Assembly: GCA_965221505.1 (NCBI GenBank)
Contig: CBDCSI010000001.1
Coordinates: 124,001-188,000, forward strand
Reading direction: 5' to 3'
DNA from: CAZPXZ01 sp965221505
GTDB taxonomy: Bacteria > Pseudomonadota > Alphaproteobacteria > Rhodobacterales > CAZPXZ01
Length of the DNA: 64,000 nt
Shown: piece by piece, positions 47,203 through 55,665 of the stretch
Layout: every line of letters starts with the position of its first letter
Numbering within the stretch: position 1 is the first letter of the stretch
Notes under the pieces: model-generated
Databases searched by the model: none
What the model was told of the DNA's origin: nothing
Seen by the model: only the letters and a program-made list of their open reading frames with translations
Translations under genes and position numbers: made by a program

Positions 47203-48189
47203 ATGAAATCTGCACTTCGGATTCTGGGAGGACTGGCGTTGTCCGCCGGGCTGGCGAGCGCGGCCGCGGCCGAAAACCCGACCATGGGCGTCGTGGTGAA
47301 GATCGGCGGCATTCCCTGGTTCAACGCCATGGAGGAAGGGATCAAGGAACGGGCGGCCGAGATCGGCATGGACGCCGAGATGATCGGCCCGACCTCAGCG
47401 GATCCCGCGCTGCAGGTACGCGCCATCGAGGACCTGATCGCCAAGGGCGTCGACGTGATCGGCGTGGTGCCCAACGACGAGACGGCGCTCGAGCCCGTTC
47501 TGAAGAAGGCTATGGACGCGGGCATCAAGGTGGTCGCCCATGAGGGGCCGGGCCTGATGAACGTGGACTGGAACTTCGAACTGGCCTCCGCCGACGGATT
47601 CGGCGAAGCGCACGCGAAGCTGCTCGCGGAGAAGATCGGCGGGCCCGGACAGTTTGCGGTCTATGTCGGCTCGCTCACCGTGCCGCTGCACAATCACTGG
47701 GCGGACGCGGCGATCGCCTGGATGGCGGCGAACCATCCCGAGATCGAGCTGATCGGCGAGCGTTACGGGGTCGCCGAGAGCGTCGACGACAGCCGTGCGA
47801 CGGCGCTCGACCTGATCGCGGCCAATCCCGGCCTCAAGGGCTTTCTGGCGTTCGGCAGCCAGGGACCCATCGGCGCGGGGCGCGCCGTCGAGGAGCGTCG
47901 CATGACCGGACAGATCCACGTCCTCGGCCCGTTCTCTCCGGGACAGGGCCGGCAGCTGGTCAAGGACGGCGTGATTTCCGGCGGTTACATGTGGAACCCG
48001 GCCGAGGCCGGGCGCGTCTTCGTGACCATGGGCAAGATGCTGGTGGACGGCGTCGACATCGTCGACGGAACCGAGATCCCCGGTCTCGGCGTCGTCTCCC
48101 CGGACGCGGCGACCCGCAACATCATCACCGACAACCTGCTCGAGATCAATTCCGACACGGTGGACGAACTCGCCGCCAAGGGCCTCTAG
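47203..48189 (+). CDS. Sugar ABC transporter substrate-binding protein (CUT2, RhaS/LsrB-like)
   Basis: A 328-residue periplasmic protein. A Sec signal peptide (residues 1-25, ending ASAAAAEN) precedes the type I binding-protein fold: MGVVVKIGGIPWFNAMEEGI, AEMIGPTSADPALQVRAIED and IAKGVDVIGVVPNDETALEP. It resembles the rhamnose/autoinducer-2-type binders. The ribosome site AGGAGGAAA is near perfect. It opens a four-gene importer operon; a hairpin at 48208-48234 separates it from the ATPase gene. Confidence 0.92.
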   Translation: MKSALRILGGLALSAGLASAAAAENPTMGVVVKIGGIPWFNAMEEGIKERAAEIGMDAEMIGPTSADPALQVRAIEDLIAKGVDVIGVVPNDETALEPVLKKAMDAGIKVVAHEGPGLMNVDWNFELASADGFGEAHAKLLAEKIGGPGQFAVYVGSLTVPLHNHWADAAIAWMAANHPEIELIGERYGVAESVDDSRATALDLIAANPGLKGFLAFGSQGPIGAGRAVEERRMTGQIHVLGPFSPGQGRQLVKDGVISGGYMWNPAEAGRVFVTMGKMLVDGVDIVDGTEIPGLGVVSPDAATRNIITDNLLEINSDTVDELAAKGL

Positions 48190-48207
48190 GTCCGTCGGAC
48201 GAACGGT

Positions 48208-48234
48208 GCGGGCGCGATTCCCTGTCGCGCCCGC
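48208..48234 (+). terminator. Strong hairpin between binding-protein and ATPase genes
   Basis: GCGGGCGCGA (48208-48217) pairs with TCGCGCCCGC (48225-48234), a 10-base perfect stem with a 7-base loop. There is no T run, so it more likely stabilises the upstream message or attenuates than stops transcription; this raises the amount of binding protein over the membrane parts, as in many importer operons. Confidence 0.65.
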
Positions 48235-48309
48235 ATTCCGCAGGGCGAGGGCGCATGAACACCGCCGGCGGCCGGACGTGATCCGGGTCAGCGACTCGGA
48301 GGCGGCCGG

Positions 48310-49821
48310 GTGACCCACCCCCCGGAGGGCGAGCGGCCGCATGCGTTGCGCATGCGCAACGTCTCGAAGGTTTTCGGCGGGGTCCAGGCGCTCGACTCCG
48401 TGTCCTTCGCGGTACGGGCGGGGGAGGTGCACTGCCTGGCCGGAGAGAACGGCTGCGGAAAGAGCACCCTGATCAAGATTCTCACCGGCGTCTACACGCC
48501 GGATCCCGGCGCGGAAATCGAGATCTTCGGCGAAGTCCAGAGCGACATCCTGCCCGCCCATGCGAGGGCGATGGGAATCGCGGTGATCTGGCAGGATCTG
48601 GCGCTGTTTCCGCATATGAGCGTCGCCGAAAACGTCTGTTTCGACAGCATGGTCGGCAACCGGCCCCGTCTCGCCGCCACGGGTTCGATGCAGGCGCGTG
48701 CGGCCGAAGTTCTCGAACGGCTCGAAGTGCAGCTGGACCTGGACGCCCGGCTGAACGCGCTGCCGATCGCCGAGCGGCAGATCGTCGCCATCGCCCGCGC
48801 CCTGATGGGTTCCGCGCGCCTGATCTGCATGGACGAGCCGACCTCCTCGCTGACCCAGAGCGAAACCGACCGGCTGCTCGCGGTGGTGCGCACGCTCTCC
48901 GCGCGCGGCGTGGCGGTGGTGTTCGTGAGCCACCGGCTCGCGGAGGTGCTGGACGTCGCGTCGCGGGTCACGGTCTTGCGCGACGGCAAGCTGGTCGGCG
49001 TCTATCCGACCGAGGGGATGACCCAGGCGCGGCTGGGCGAATTGATGACCGGCACGTCGCTCCGGCAGGAGGTGTCCGCTCGCGACCGCGAGGGCGCCCG
49101 GCCGGTCCTGGAAGTCGAGGGGCTGACGCGACGGGGAGAGTTCGAGGACGTGTCGTTCGCGATCCGCGAGGGCGAGGTCCTGGGGCTGACCGGGCTCATC
49201 GGCGCCGGCCGTACGGAACTGGCGCATGCCCTGATCGGCATGTCGCGTCCGGACGCCGGCGCGGTTCGGCTGAACGGGCGGGCGATTTCGCCGCGGTCCA
49301 TACGCGACGCCATCGGCGAGGGCGTCGCCTACGTCTCGGAGGATCGGCTGTCGCTCGGCCTCATCCAGCCGCAATCCATCTCCGACAACACGGCGATCGC
49401 CGTTCTCGGGCGGCTCGTCGGCCGCCTCGGGTTCCAGTCCGCGTCCCGGCAGAGGGACCTCGTCGCGAAGTGGGTAGACGGCCTCGCGATAAAGATCGGC
49501 ATGCCGGAGCACCCGGTGTCCACCCTGTCGGGCGGCAACCAGCAGCGGGTGGTCCTGGCCAAGTGGCTCGCCACGGAGCCGAAGCTGCTGATCCTGGACA
49601 GCCCGACCGTCGGCGTGGACGTCGGCGCGCGCGCGGGGCTGTTTCGAATCGTCCGGCGGCTGGCCGACGAGGGCCTGGCGATCCTGCTGATCTCCGACGA
49701 GGTCACGGAGGTCCTGTTCCACAGCGACCGCGTCCTGCACATGGCGGACGGCCGCATCGTCGGGGAACACGATCCGCGCTCGACCGGCGTAAAGGAACTG
49801 GAGGCGCGGATCTATGCGTAG
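48310..49821 (+). CDS. Sugar ABC transporter ATP-binding protein (two ABC domains)
   Basis: A 503-residue CUT2-type ATPase. The first domain has LAGENGCGKSTLIKILTGVY and LICMDEPTSSLTQSE; the second has GLIGAGRTELAHALIG and LSGGNQQRVVLAKWL with LLILDSPTVGVDVGA. The second Walker A is degenerate as is normal in the RbsA group. GTG at 48310 is the likely start. It overlaps the first permease gene by 8 bases. Confidence 0.92.
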   Translation: MTHPPEGERPHALRMRNVSKVFGGVQALDSVSFAVRAGEVHCLAGENGCGKSTLIKILTGVYTPDPGAEIEIFGEVQSDILPAHARAMGIAVIWQDLALFPHMSVAENVCFDSMVGNRPRLAATGSMQARAAEVLERLEVQLDLDARLNALPIAERQIVAIARALMGSARLICMDEPTSSLTQSETDRLLAVVRTLSARGVAVVFVSHRLAEVLDVASRVTVLRDGKLVGVYPTEGMTQARLGELMTGTSLRQEVSARDREGARPVLEVEGLTRRGEFEDVSFAIREGEVLGLTGLIGAGRTELAHALIGMSRPDAGAVRLNGRAISPRSIRDAIGEGVAYVSEDRLSLGLIQPQSISDNTAIAVLGRLVGRLGFQSASRQRDLVAKWVDGLAIKIGMPEHPVSTLSGGNQQRVVLAKWLATEPKLLILDSPTVGVDVGARAGLFRIVRRLADEGLAILLISDEVTEVLFHSDRVLHMADGRIVGEHDPRSTGVKELEARIYA

Positions 49822-50800
49822 ATACCTGCGCGACAATCCGGTCGAAACCCGGCTCGCCGCGGTCCTCCTCGCGATGTTCCTGGCCCTGTCGGTCCTGTCG
49901 GACCAATTCTTCACGCTCGGCAATCTCACCTCGTTGGCCAACAACAACGCGGTCAACCTGATCTGGGCGGTCGGTCTGCTCGTGGTGCTCGTCGCCGGCG
50001 GGATCGACATCTCATTCGCCGTGGGCGCCTCGGTGGTCCAGTACGTGGCGGTGTATTGCCTCGGGGCGCTCGGGGGCGGCAACTGGCTGCTCGGATTTCT
50101 GGTTTGCGGGAGCATCGGAATCGGCCTCGGCCTGATCAACGCCTGGCTGATCCACGGGTTCCGGATCATCACCATCGTGGTGACCATCGCCACCTTCAAC
50201 GCCTTCTTCGGCCTCCTCATGTTCTTCTCCAGCGGGCGGTTCATCTACGATCTTCCGAGCTGGTGGGTGAAGCGGATCTTCATCTTCGAGCACCAGTCGG
50301 CCAGCGGAACCTGGTCGGAGCTGAACCTGGCGGTCGGCGTGATGCTGGGCTGCGTCGCGGCGACCTGGCTGCTGATCCGGCACACCAATATCGGTCGTCA
50401 ACTCTACGCCTTCGGCGACAATCCGGAGGGCGCGCGGCGCGCCGGCGTGAACATCGCGCTGATGCAGGCGATCGCCTTCGGCTGGATGGGGCTGATGGCC
50501 GGGATCGCCGGGCTCATGCAGGTGAACATCGTCAAGGAGGTCGTGCCGAACGCCCTCTACGGCCGCGAGCTCGAGGTTCTGGCCTCGGTCGTGCTCGGCG
50601 GCGCCCGCCTCGGCGGCGGCAAGGGGTCGGTGCTCGGCTGCGTGCTGGGAGTGATGTTCGTCGCCGTCACCCAGAACGGGCTGAACCTGCTCGGGGTCTC
50701 TCCTTTCGCCTTCCAGATGATCATCGGGGGGGCGATCCTGATCGCCATCTCGACCTCCAACCTGGACTTCTCCTCCCTGCGGCGGAGGGACGCGTCGTGA
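49814..50800 (+). CDS. Sugar ABC transporter permease 1 (CUT2)
   Basis: A 328-residue membrane protein of the RbsC/BPD_transp_2 family with about nine helices and the family's VVLVAGGIDISFAVGASVVQ and NPEGARRAGVNIALMQ, then EVLASVVLGGARLGGGKGS. It forms the channel with the next protein. The end overlaps the second permease in GTGA. Confidence 0.92.
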   Translation: MRRYLRDNPVETRLAAVLLAMFLALSVLSDQFFTLGNLTSLANNNAVNLIWAVGLLVVLVAGGIDISFAVGASVVQYVAVYCLGALGGGNWLLGFLVCGSIGIGLGLINAWLIHGFRIITIVVTIATFNAFFGLLMFFSSGRFIYDLPSWWVKRIFIFEHQSASGTWSELNLAVGVMLGCVAATWLLIRHTNIGRQLYAFGDNPEGARRAGVNIALMQAIAFGWMGLMAGIAGLMQVNIVKEVVPNALYGRELEVLASVVLGGARLGGGKGSVLGCVLGVMFVAVTQNGLNLLGVSPFAFQMIIGGAILIAISTSNLDFSSLRRRDAS

Positions 50801-51798
50801 CCGGGCTCTTCTCCGGCATCAACCGGCGATTCGGCCCGGAGACGCTGCCGCTGGTCGCCTTCCTGTTCTTCCTCGTGATCGCGTTCTCCTCCGCGACCCC
50901 GCGGTTCCTGACTGGGGCGAATTTCGGCTCCATCGCGTTCCAGCTGCCGGTGCTCGGCCTCCTCACCCTGGCCATGCTGGTCCCGATTCTCTCCGGGGGG
51001 CTGAACCTCGCGATCATCTTCACGGCGAACATGTCCGGCCTGACCCTCGCCTGGATCCTGATCGAGCTCGGCGGCCCGGCCGCCGGGCCGGGCGCGCTGA
51101 TCCTCGGAATCCTGGCCGCGCTCCTCGTCGGCGCGGCGGCCGGCCTGGCGATGGGCCTGGTGATCGCCTATACCGGCGCCCACCCGATCCTGGTGTCGCT
51201 GGCGATGATGATCTTCCTGCGCGGACTGGGCGAGTTCCTGACCCGGGGCGGCGACATATCGGGTTTTCCGGACACGATGAACGTCATCGGGCACGGCAGT
51301 CTGCTCGGGATTCCGGTCCCTCTCCTGATCTTTCTCGGGGCGGTCCTGGTGTGGCAAGTCATGCTCCGGCACACGCGGCACGGGTTCTCGGTCTACATGA
51401 TCGGCTCGAACATTCGCGCGTCCGAGTATTCCGGCGTGAACACCAAGCGTACGCTGACGCTGATCTACACCATATCCGGCGCCATCTGCGCCGTGGCCGG
51501 AATCGTCATGGCCGCCCGGTTCAACTCGGTGCGGGTCGGGCACGGCGAGGCGCTGCTCCTGGTGACCGTGCTGGCCTGCTTTCTCGGCGGCGTCGATCCG
51601 TTCGGCGGATTCGGCCGCATGCTGCCGGTCACCGTCGCCCTGATCACGCTGCAGGTGCTCTCGTCGGGGTTGAACCTCCTCGGCGCGAACCAGCATCTCG
51701 CCACCGCGGTGTGGGGACTGTTTCTCATCGTCGTCATGGTGCTGCGCTGGGCCGCCGGGCAGCTGCCGCTGTTTTTCGGCGGTCGATTGCGGGAATGA
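50797..51798 (+). CDS. Sugar ABC transporter permease 2 (CUT2)
   Basis: A 333-residue RbsC-like permease. Motifs: MLVPILSGGLNLAIIFTANM, GAHPILVSLAMMIFLRGLGE and GVNTKRTLTLIYTISGAI. GTG start at 50797 overlaps the previous stop. Two different permeases in one operon suggests a heterodimeric channel, as in the Lsr or rhamnose importers. Confidence 0.92.
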   Translation: MTGLFSGINRRFGPETLPLVAFLFFLVIAFSSATPRFLTGANFGSIAFQLPVLGLLTLAMLVPILSGGLNLAIIFTANMSGLTLAWILIELGGPAAGPGALILGILAALLVGAAAGLAMGLVIAYTGAHPILVSLAMMIFLRGLGEFLTRGGDISGFPDTMNVIGHGSLLGIPVPLLIFLGAVLVWQVMLRHTRHGFSVYMIGSNIRASEYSGVNTKRTLTLIYTISGAICAVAGIVMAARFNSVRVGHGEALLLVTVLACFLGGVDPFGGFGRMLPVTVALITLQVLSSGLNLLGANQHLATAVWGLFLIVVMVLRWAAGQLPLFFGGRLRE

Positions 51799-51897
51799 CG
51801 GCATGCGGCGAAGATTCCGGGCGGCGCCGGCGCTGACGGGAGTGAGCTTGGCCGGGCGCTTCGCGCGTCGGCAATAACTGGTGGAAAGGACAAGGCG

Positions 51898-52746
51898 ATG
51901 AAGGGATTCGGCGTTCACGCCAGCATGTGGACCATGAGTTGGGACCGGGACGGCGCCGAGCGGGCCGTCGAGGCCGCGATGCAGTACGATCTGGACTTCG
52001 TCGAGATCCCGCTCCTGAACCCGCCCGCGGTCGACGCGCGGCATACGAGGGAGCTCCTGGAGCGACACGAGATTCGGGCCGTCTGCTCCCTCGGCCTGCC
52101 GGAATCCGCCTGGGCGTCGCAGCGCCCGGACGCGGCGATCGAATTTCTGGACGCGGCGCTCGCGAAGGCGCGGGACCTCGGCGCCGAGGCGCTCTCGGGA
52201 GTGACCTTCGGCGGAATCGGGGAACGGTCCGGGCATCCGCCGAGCGAGGCGGAGCTGTCGAACGTCGCGCGGGTCCTGGAGGCCGCGGCGCGCCGGGCGC
52301 GAGAGCTCGATCTACTGTTCGGCATCGAGCCGGTGAACCGCTACGAGAACCACCTGATCAACACCGGCTGGCAGGCGGTGGACATGATCGAGCGCGTCGG
52401 CGCCGACAACGTCTTCATCCATCTCGACACCTATCACATGAATATCGAGGAGAAGGGCGCGGCCAACGGCGTGCTGGATTCGCGGGAGTATCTCAAATAC
52501 ATCCATCTCTCCGAGAGCGACCGGGGAACGCCCGGGGAGGGGTGCTGCGACTGGGACGAGGTGTTCGCCGCGCTGGCCGCGATCGGCTTCGAGGGCGGAA
52601 TGGCGATGGAGAGCTTCATCAACATGCCGCCGGAGCTGGGTTACGCGCTGTCGGTCTGGCGCCCGGTCGCAGAGAGTCACGAGGCGGTGATGGGCAAGGG
52701 GCTGCCGTTCCTTCGCAACAAGGCCAGGCAGTACCGCCTGATCTGA
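51898..52746 (+). CDS. Sugar phosphate isomerase/epimerase (D-tagatose/D-psicose 3-epimerase-like)
   Basis: A 282-residue TIM-barrel enzyme. It starts MKGFGVHASMWTMSWDRDGA and keeps the epimerase metal ligands: Glu in FGIEPVNRYENHL, Asp in FIHLDTYHMNIEE, His in YIHLSESDRGTPGEG and Glu in MAMESFIN. The HLDTYHMN motif is typical of ketose 3-epimerases. It is the last gene of the sugar importer operon, 99 bases after the second permease with its own strong ribosome site, so it likely works on the imported sugar. Confidence 0.9.
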   Translation: MKGFGVHASMWTMSWDRDGAERAVEAAMQYDLDFVEIPLLNPPAVDARHTRELLERHEIRAVCSLGLPESAWASQRPDAAIEFLDAALAKARDLGAEALSGVTFGGIGERSGHPPSEAELSNVARVLEAAARRARELDLLFGIEPVNRYENHLINTGWQAVDMIERVGADNVFIHLDTYHMNIEEKGAANGVLDSREYLKYIHLSESDRGTPGEGCCDWDEVFAALAAIGFEGGMAMESFINMPPELGYALSVWRPVAESHEAVMGKGLPFLRNKARQYRLI

Positions 52747-52753
52747 TCCGGCG

Positions 52754-53443
52754 CTACGTCTCCAGCGGCTCGACGCAATTCCGGTCGTCGACCGCGGGCG
52801 AATTGACGCGGAGGCTGACCGGGTGGGCGGTCAGCGCCGGCGGCGGCAGGTCGTCGAGCGGGACCGACTCGGCCCTCAGCCAGGCGTCGAGCGCCTTCGG
52901 CGGCAGGACGACCGGCATCCGGTGGTGAATCCGCGCGACGGACGGGCTTGCGGCTCGGGTCAGGACGGTGAAGGTCTCGAGTTCGTCGCCGGGCTTGAGA
53001 TGAGCGAGGGATCTCGGAACGGTGATCGGCCCGGGTACGGTCCAGCGCTCCCAAAGCCCGGCGAAGGCGAGAATGCCGCCGTCCTCGGGCTGAATGAGCC
53101 AGGGCTGGTGCACGTCGTCGCGCCTCGTCCATTCGTAGTATCCGTCGGCCGGCACGATGCAGCGCCTCCTGCGGAAGGCGGACCGGAACGACGGCTTGCC
53201 GGCGGCGGTTTCCGAGCGGGCGTTGATCAGACGGTTTCCGATCCTCGCGTCCTTCGCCCAGGTCGGGACGAGTCCCCAGCGAATCGTCGAGAGGGTGCGG
53301 CCGTCGCCGTCGGCGCGAACCACCGCGGCCTCCTGGGAGGGCGCGAGGTTGTAGCGCGGCGCGAGGTTGACGGCCGGGCCCGACAGGTCGAGGAGATCCC
53401 GGACCTCCTGCCAGGAGAATCGTTGCGTGAAGCGGCCGCACAT
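52754..53443 (-). CDS. SOS response-associated peptidase / abasic-site protein (HMCES/YedK)
   Basis: A 229-residue SRAP protein. Cys2 (MCGRFTQRF) is the residue that bonds covalently with abasic sites in single-stranded DNA. The other active-site residues are seen in YNLAPSQEAAVV (Asn), the ADGYYEW motif (Glu) and IHHRMPVVL (His). It shields abasic sites. It converges on the sugar-epimerase gene. No LexA box was identified. Confidence 0.95.
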   Translation of the reverse strand: MCGRFTQRFSWQEVRDLLDLSGPAVNLAPRYNLAPSQEAAVVRADGDGRTLSTIRWGLVPTWAKDARIGNRLINARSETAAGKPSFRSAFRRRRCIVPADGYYEWTRRDDVHQPWLIQPEDGGILAFAGLWERWTVPGPITVPRSLAHLKPGDELETFTVLTRAASPSVARIHHRMPVVLPPKALDAWLRAESVPLDDLPPPALTAHPVSLRVNSPAVDDRNCVEPLET

Positions 53444-53496
53444 GCGGGCATTCTACTGGCGTAGCGCAGTGAGCGTGCGCTGGTTTGCGTAGCCGA

Positions 53497-54171
53497 TTAT
53501 TTCTCGAAGACGCGTCGGAACCAATCGACGAATGCCAGAGCAGCGGGACTGTCGTGGCGGAAGTACCTCTTCCAGATTGCCGATCCGTAACGCAAACCGG
53601 GATCTTCCTGCCAAGCGAGCCAAGCATGCAGGACAGCTTTCGGACGTTTGGCTTCGGGGAACTTCGCGCCATGGCTCCGAGCGGAATGTGTCGAGGAATC
53701 GGCGAACGGGAGGAGAGGATCTCCCTCGTCGACGAGAGTCTCCAGGAATTGCTCCAGAGTGCCCTCTCGCCGATTGTCTGGCATCAACCAGCAGCCTGTT
53801 CGCACCCCATAGGCACCCGCATCGGCGACAAATCCAGTAACCGGGATCTCATTCGGCGGCTCGATTCCGACCCTTCGATACTGCGTGCATACTTCGCGCC
53901 AACGATCTGCGGGATCGATATCCGCGTCCAGGACGAACGCAACCGGACGGCCGCCGCTAAGCCGAACGGCCGCACTTATCGACGAGAGCAAGTTGTCCTT
54001 GCCGTCTCCTGACGAGATTTGCGGGACGTTGGGGGCACTGGAGTCGGGCGGACTGCCCTTCCCCTCGATCCGGCACTTGATCTCGTGCTGGCCCAGGAGC
54101 GCCCGAATCGCGTGGGCATCGTTGGAGCCTTCGACGTACAGGATGGGGATGGGCCCTTCCGGATCGGCCAT
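53497..54171 (-). CDS. TOPRIM-like DUF3226 protein paired with an AAA ATPase
   Basis: A 224-residue protein with the DUF3226/TOPRIM pattern: the catalytic Glu in ILYVEGSNDAHAI (E14), the metal-binding Asp cluster in FVLDADIDPADRW (D82, D84, D86), CWLMPDNRREGTLEQFLETL and KAVLHAWLAWQEDPG. OLD-family and PARIS-type defence nucleases use the same kind of domain. Its start overlaps the stop of the AAA gene (ATGA), so the two are made together. DNA or RNA cleavage is inferred, not shown. Confidence 0.82.
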   Translation of the reverse strand: MADPEGPIPILYVEGSNDAHAIRALLGQHEIKCRIEGKGSPPDSSAPNVPQISSGDGKDNLLSSISAAVRLSGGRPVAFVLDADIDPADRWREVCTQYRRVGIEPPNEIPVTGFVADAGAYGVRTGCWLMPDNRREGTLEQFLETLVDEGDPLLPFADSSTHSARSHGAKFPEAKRPKAVLHAWLAWQEDPGLRYGSAIWKRYFRHDSPAALAFVDWFRRVFEK

Positions 54172-55271
54172 CAGCGGACCTCAATGTCCTGCTGAACGGC
54201 GATCTTGATCTGGTCGCCTTCCAGACCGACTGCTTGCGGTAGCCTCCTGTCCAGCTTCTGGATTGTCACCTGATCATCGAATTCGGGGCGGGACCGCAAC
54301 AACGAACCAAGCGCCCGAACGCAATCGTAGCTGTGCGTGGTAGCGAAGACCTGAACGTTCAGATTTTCTGCCAGCTGCACTACCATCGACCACATACCTC
54401 TCATGACCGTCCAGTGAAGGCCGGTGTCAATCTCGTCAACGAGCAAGACGCCGTCGGCAGATCCGACGAAAGCGAGCCGAAGGGCAAGGAGTCGCCGGAT
54501 TCCGTCGCCGTAGGATCTAATTGGATACCGGCGCCCGCCGTTGCGCTTCCCCAGCACTATGCGGTTCTCCAATACACGAGTCGGCAAGAAATGAATGGAG
54601 TCGAGGTCAGGCTCCAGCAACTGCATGTCCTGGACGACCTCCGCTTCCCTTCCTGCCATCACGACCATGCTCCACATTTTGTCCATGGCGGCAGGATCGA
54701 AGGATTCCAGCGTCAGGAAATGAACCGGCGTTCCAACCTGCCCGCGCCGGAACGCTCCGGGGACTAAATCATGCATCAACGCGCCGTCTTCCAGAACCGG
54801 AAACACAGCGCTCTTCTCCGGTACGCCCGAATCGATGCTCAGTCCGGACGCCGGCACGACCACCTCTTCGGAGCCAGATAGCGTTCTCCGCTGCCGTCTC
54901 GCGAGTCTCAAATACCAGTCGTCCAATTCTTCGTCGATCTCTTCCGACGAGAGCATCGTAGCCGAGAGGGAGCGTTTGCAGTCGTCGGTCGACAGATCGA
55001 AACTCGCTCCCGGCTCACAGGAATGGCCATGAAAAACGTGCGAAACGGTCACGAGGCGCTCCTGAGCGAAACGAGCGCTCATATCTCCCCGTCGCCTAAG
55101 GGATTCGTACAGGACACGGAGGTTCCCTTCCGTTACCAGGAGCTCGACGGCTTCCAGGACCGAGGTCTTGCCGCTGTCGTTCTTGCCGACCAGGAGGTTC
55201 ACCCTGGCCAAGTCAGCGAGACGGTACGAATCGAACCCCCGAAATCCGCGAAGGCCCAAGGTGCCTATCAT
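54171..55271 (-). CDS. AAA (OLD/RecF-like) ATPase partner of the TOPRIM protein
   Basis: A 366-residue SMC/OLD-type ATPase: Walker A LLVGKNDSGKTSVLEAVELL (P-loop 29-36), a signature-like YGDGIRRLLALRLAF, and Walker B VLLVDEIDTGLHWT followed by VFATTHSYDCVRAL (switch His). It has no C-terminal TOPRIM; that function is in the next gene, giving a split OLD-like or PARIS-like (AriAB) layout. Start ATG at 55271; a further upstream in-frame start is possible but gives non-family sequence. Confidence 0.85.
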   Translation of the reverse strand: MIGTLGLRGFRGFDSYRLADLARVNLLVGKNDSGKTSVLEAVELLVTEGNLRVLYESLRRRGDMSARFAQERLVTVSHVFHGHSCEPGASFDLSTDDCKRSLSATMLSSEEIDEELDDWYLRLARRQRRTLSGSEEVVVPASGLSIDSGVPEKSAVFPVLEDGALMHDLVPGAFRRGQVGTPVHFLTLESFDPAAMDKMWSMVVMAGREAEVVQDMQLLEPDLDSIHFLPTRVLENRIVLGKRNGGRRYPIRSYGDGIRRLLALRLAFVGSADGVLLVDEIDTGLHWTVMRGMWSMVVQLAENLNVQVFATTHSYDCVRALGSLLRSRPEFDDQVTIQKLDRRLPQAVGLEGDQIKIAVQQDIEVR

Positions 55272-55665
55272 CGTTCGTCCTCGATTGTCGCATTCCGAAT
55301 CTGCACCATCATAGTGCGGGTCGGGCTCGGCACTCGCCGGACCAGGACTAAGGAGACCGGTGGCATTACTGCGATACGGACGCGTCTTCGCGTTTCGAAC
55401 AGCAACGTCGGACAATCCTCGACACGGTTGCCGGCGCCGATGGTTTCCGTCCGCATTCCGTCGCGGGAACCGAATGCCCTTCCGCCGGACGACAGCATGA
55501 TCGTCCTTGCTGCGAACGCGGGCCGCACGACGCAGTTCCCGGTACTGCTCTCAACCGGGACGAGACCGCCAGCTTCCCGAACCAAAGCAGTGACGGACTG
55601 TATCGGTCAGCGGAAATTGGCCGAGGAGGCCGGGCCGCAGCCGCACGACAGCCGCCGAACGCCGG
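55272..55665. other. Intergenic region, nothing recognised
   Basis: About 390 bases between the AAA/TOPRIM pair and the TRAP transporter. Composition is more mixed than in the core. No gene, terminator or repeat was recognised; it presumably holds the promoter of the AAA/TOPRIM operon. Confidence 0.4.

Noticed and set aside
53497..55271. Assignment of the AAA/TOPRIM pair specifically to PARIS
   Set aside because: The TOPRIM partner matches DUF3226 patterns rather than the DUF4435 domain of AriB, so only a general split OLD-like description is justified.
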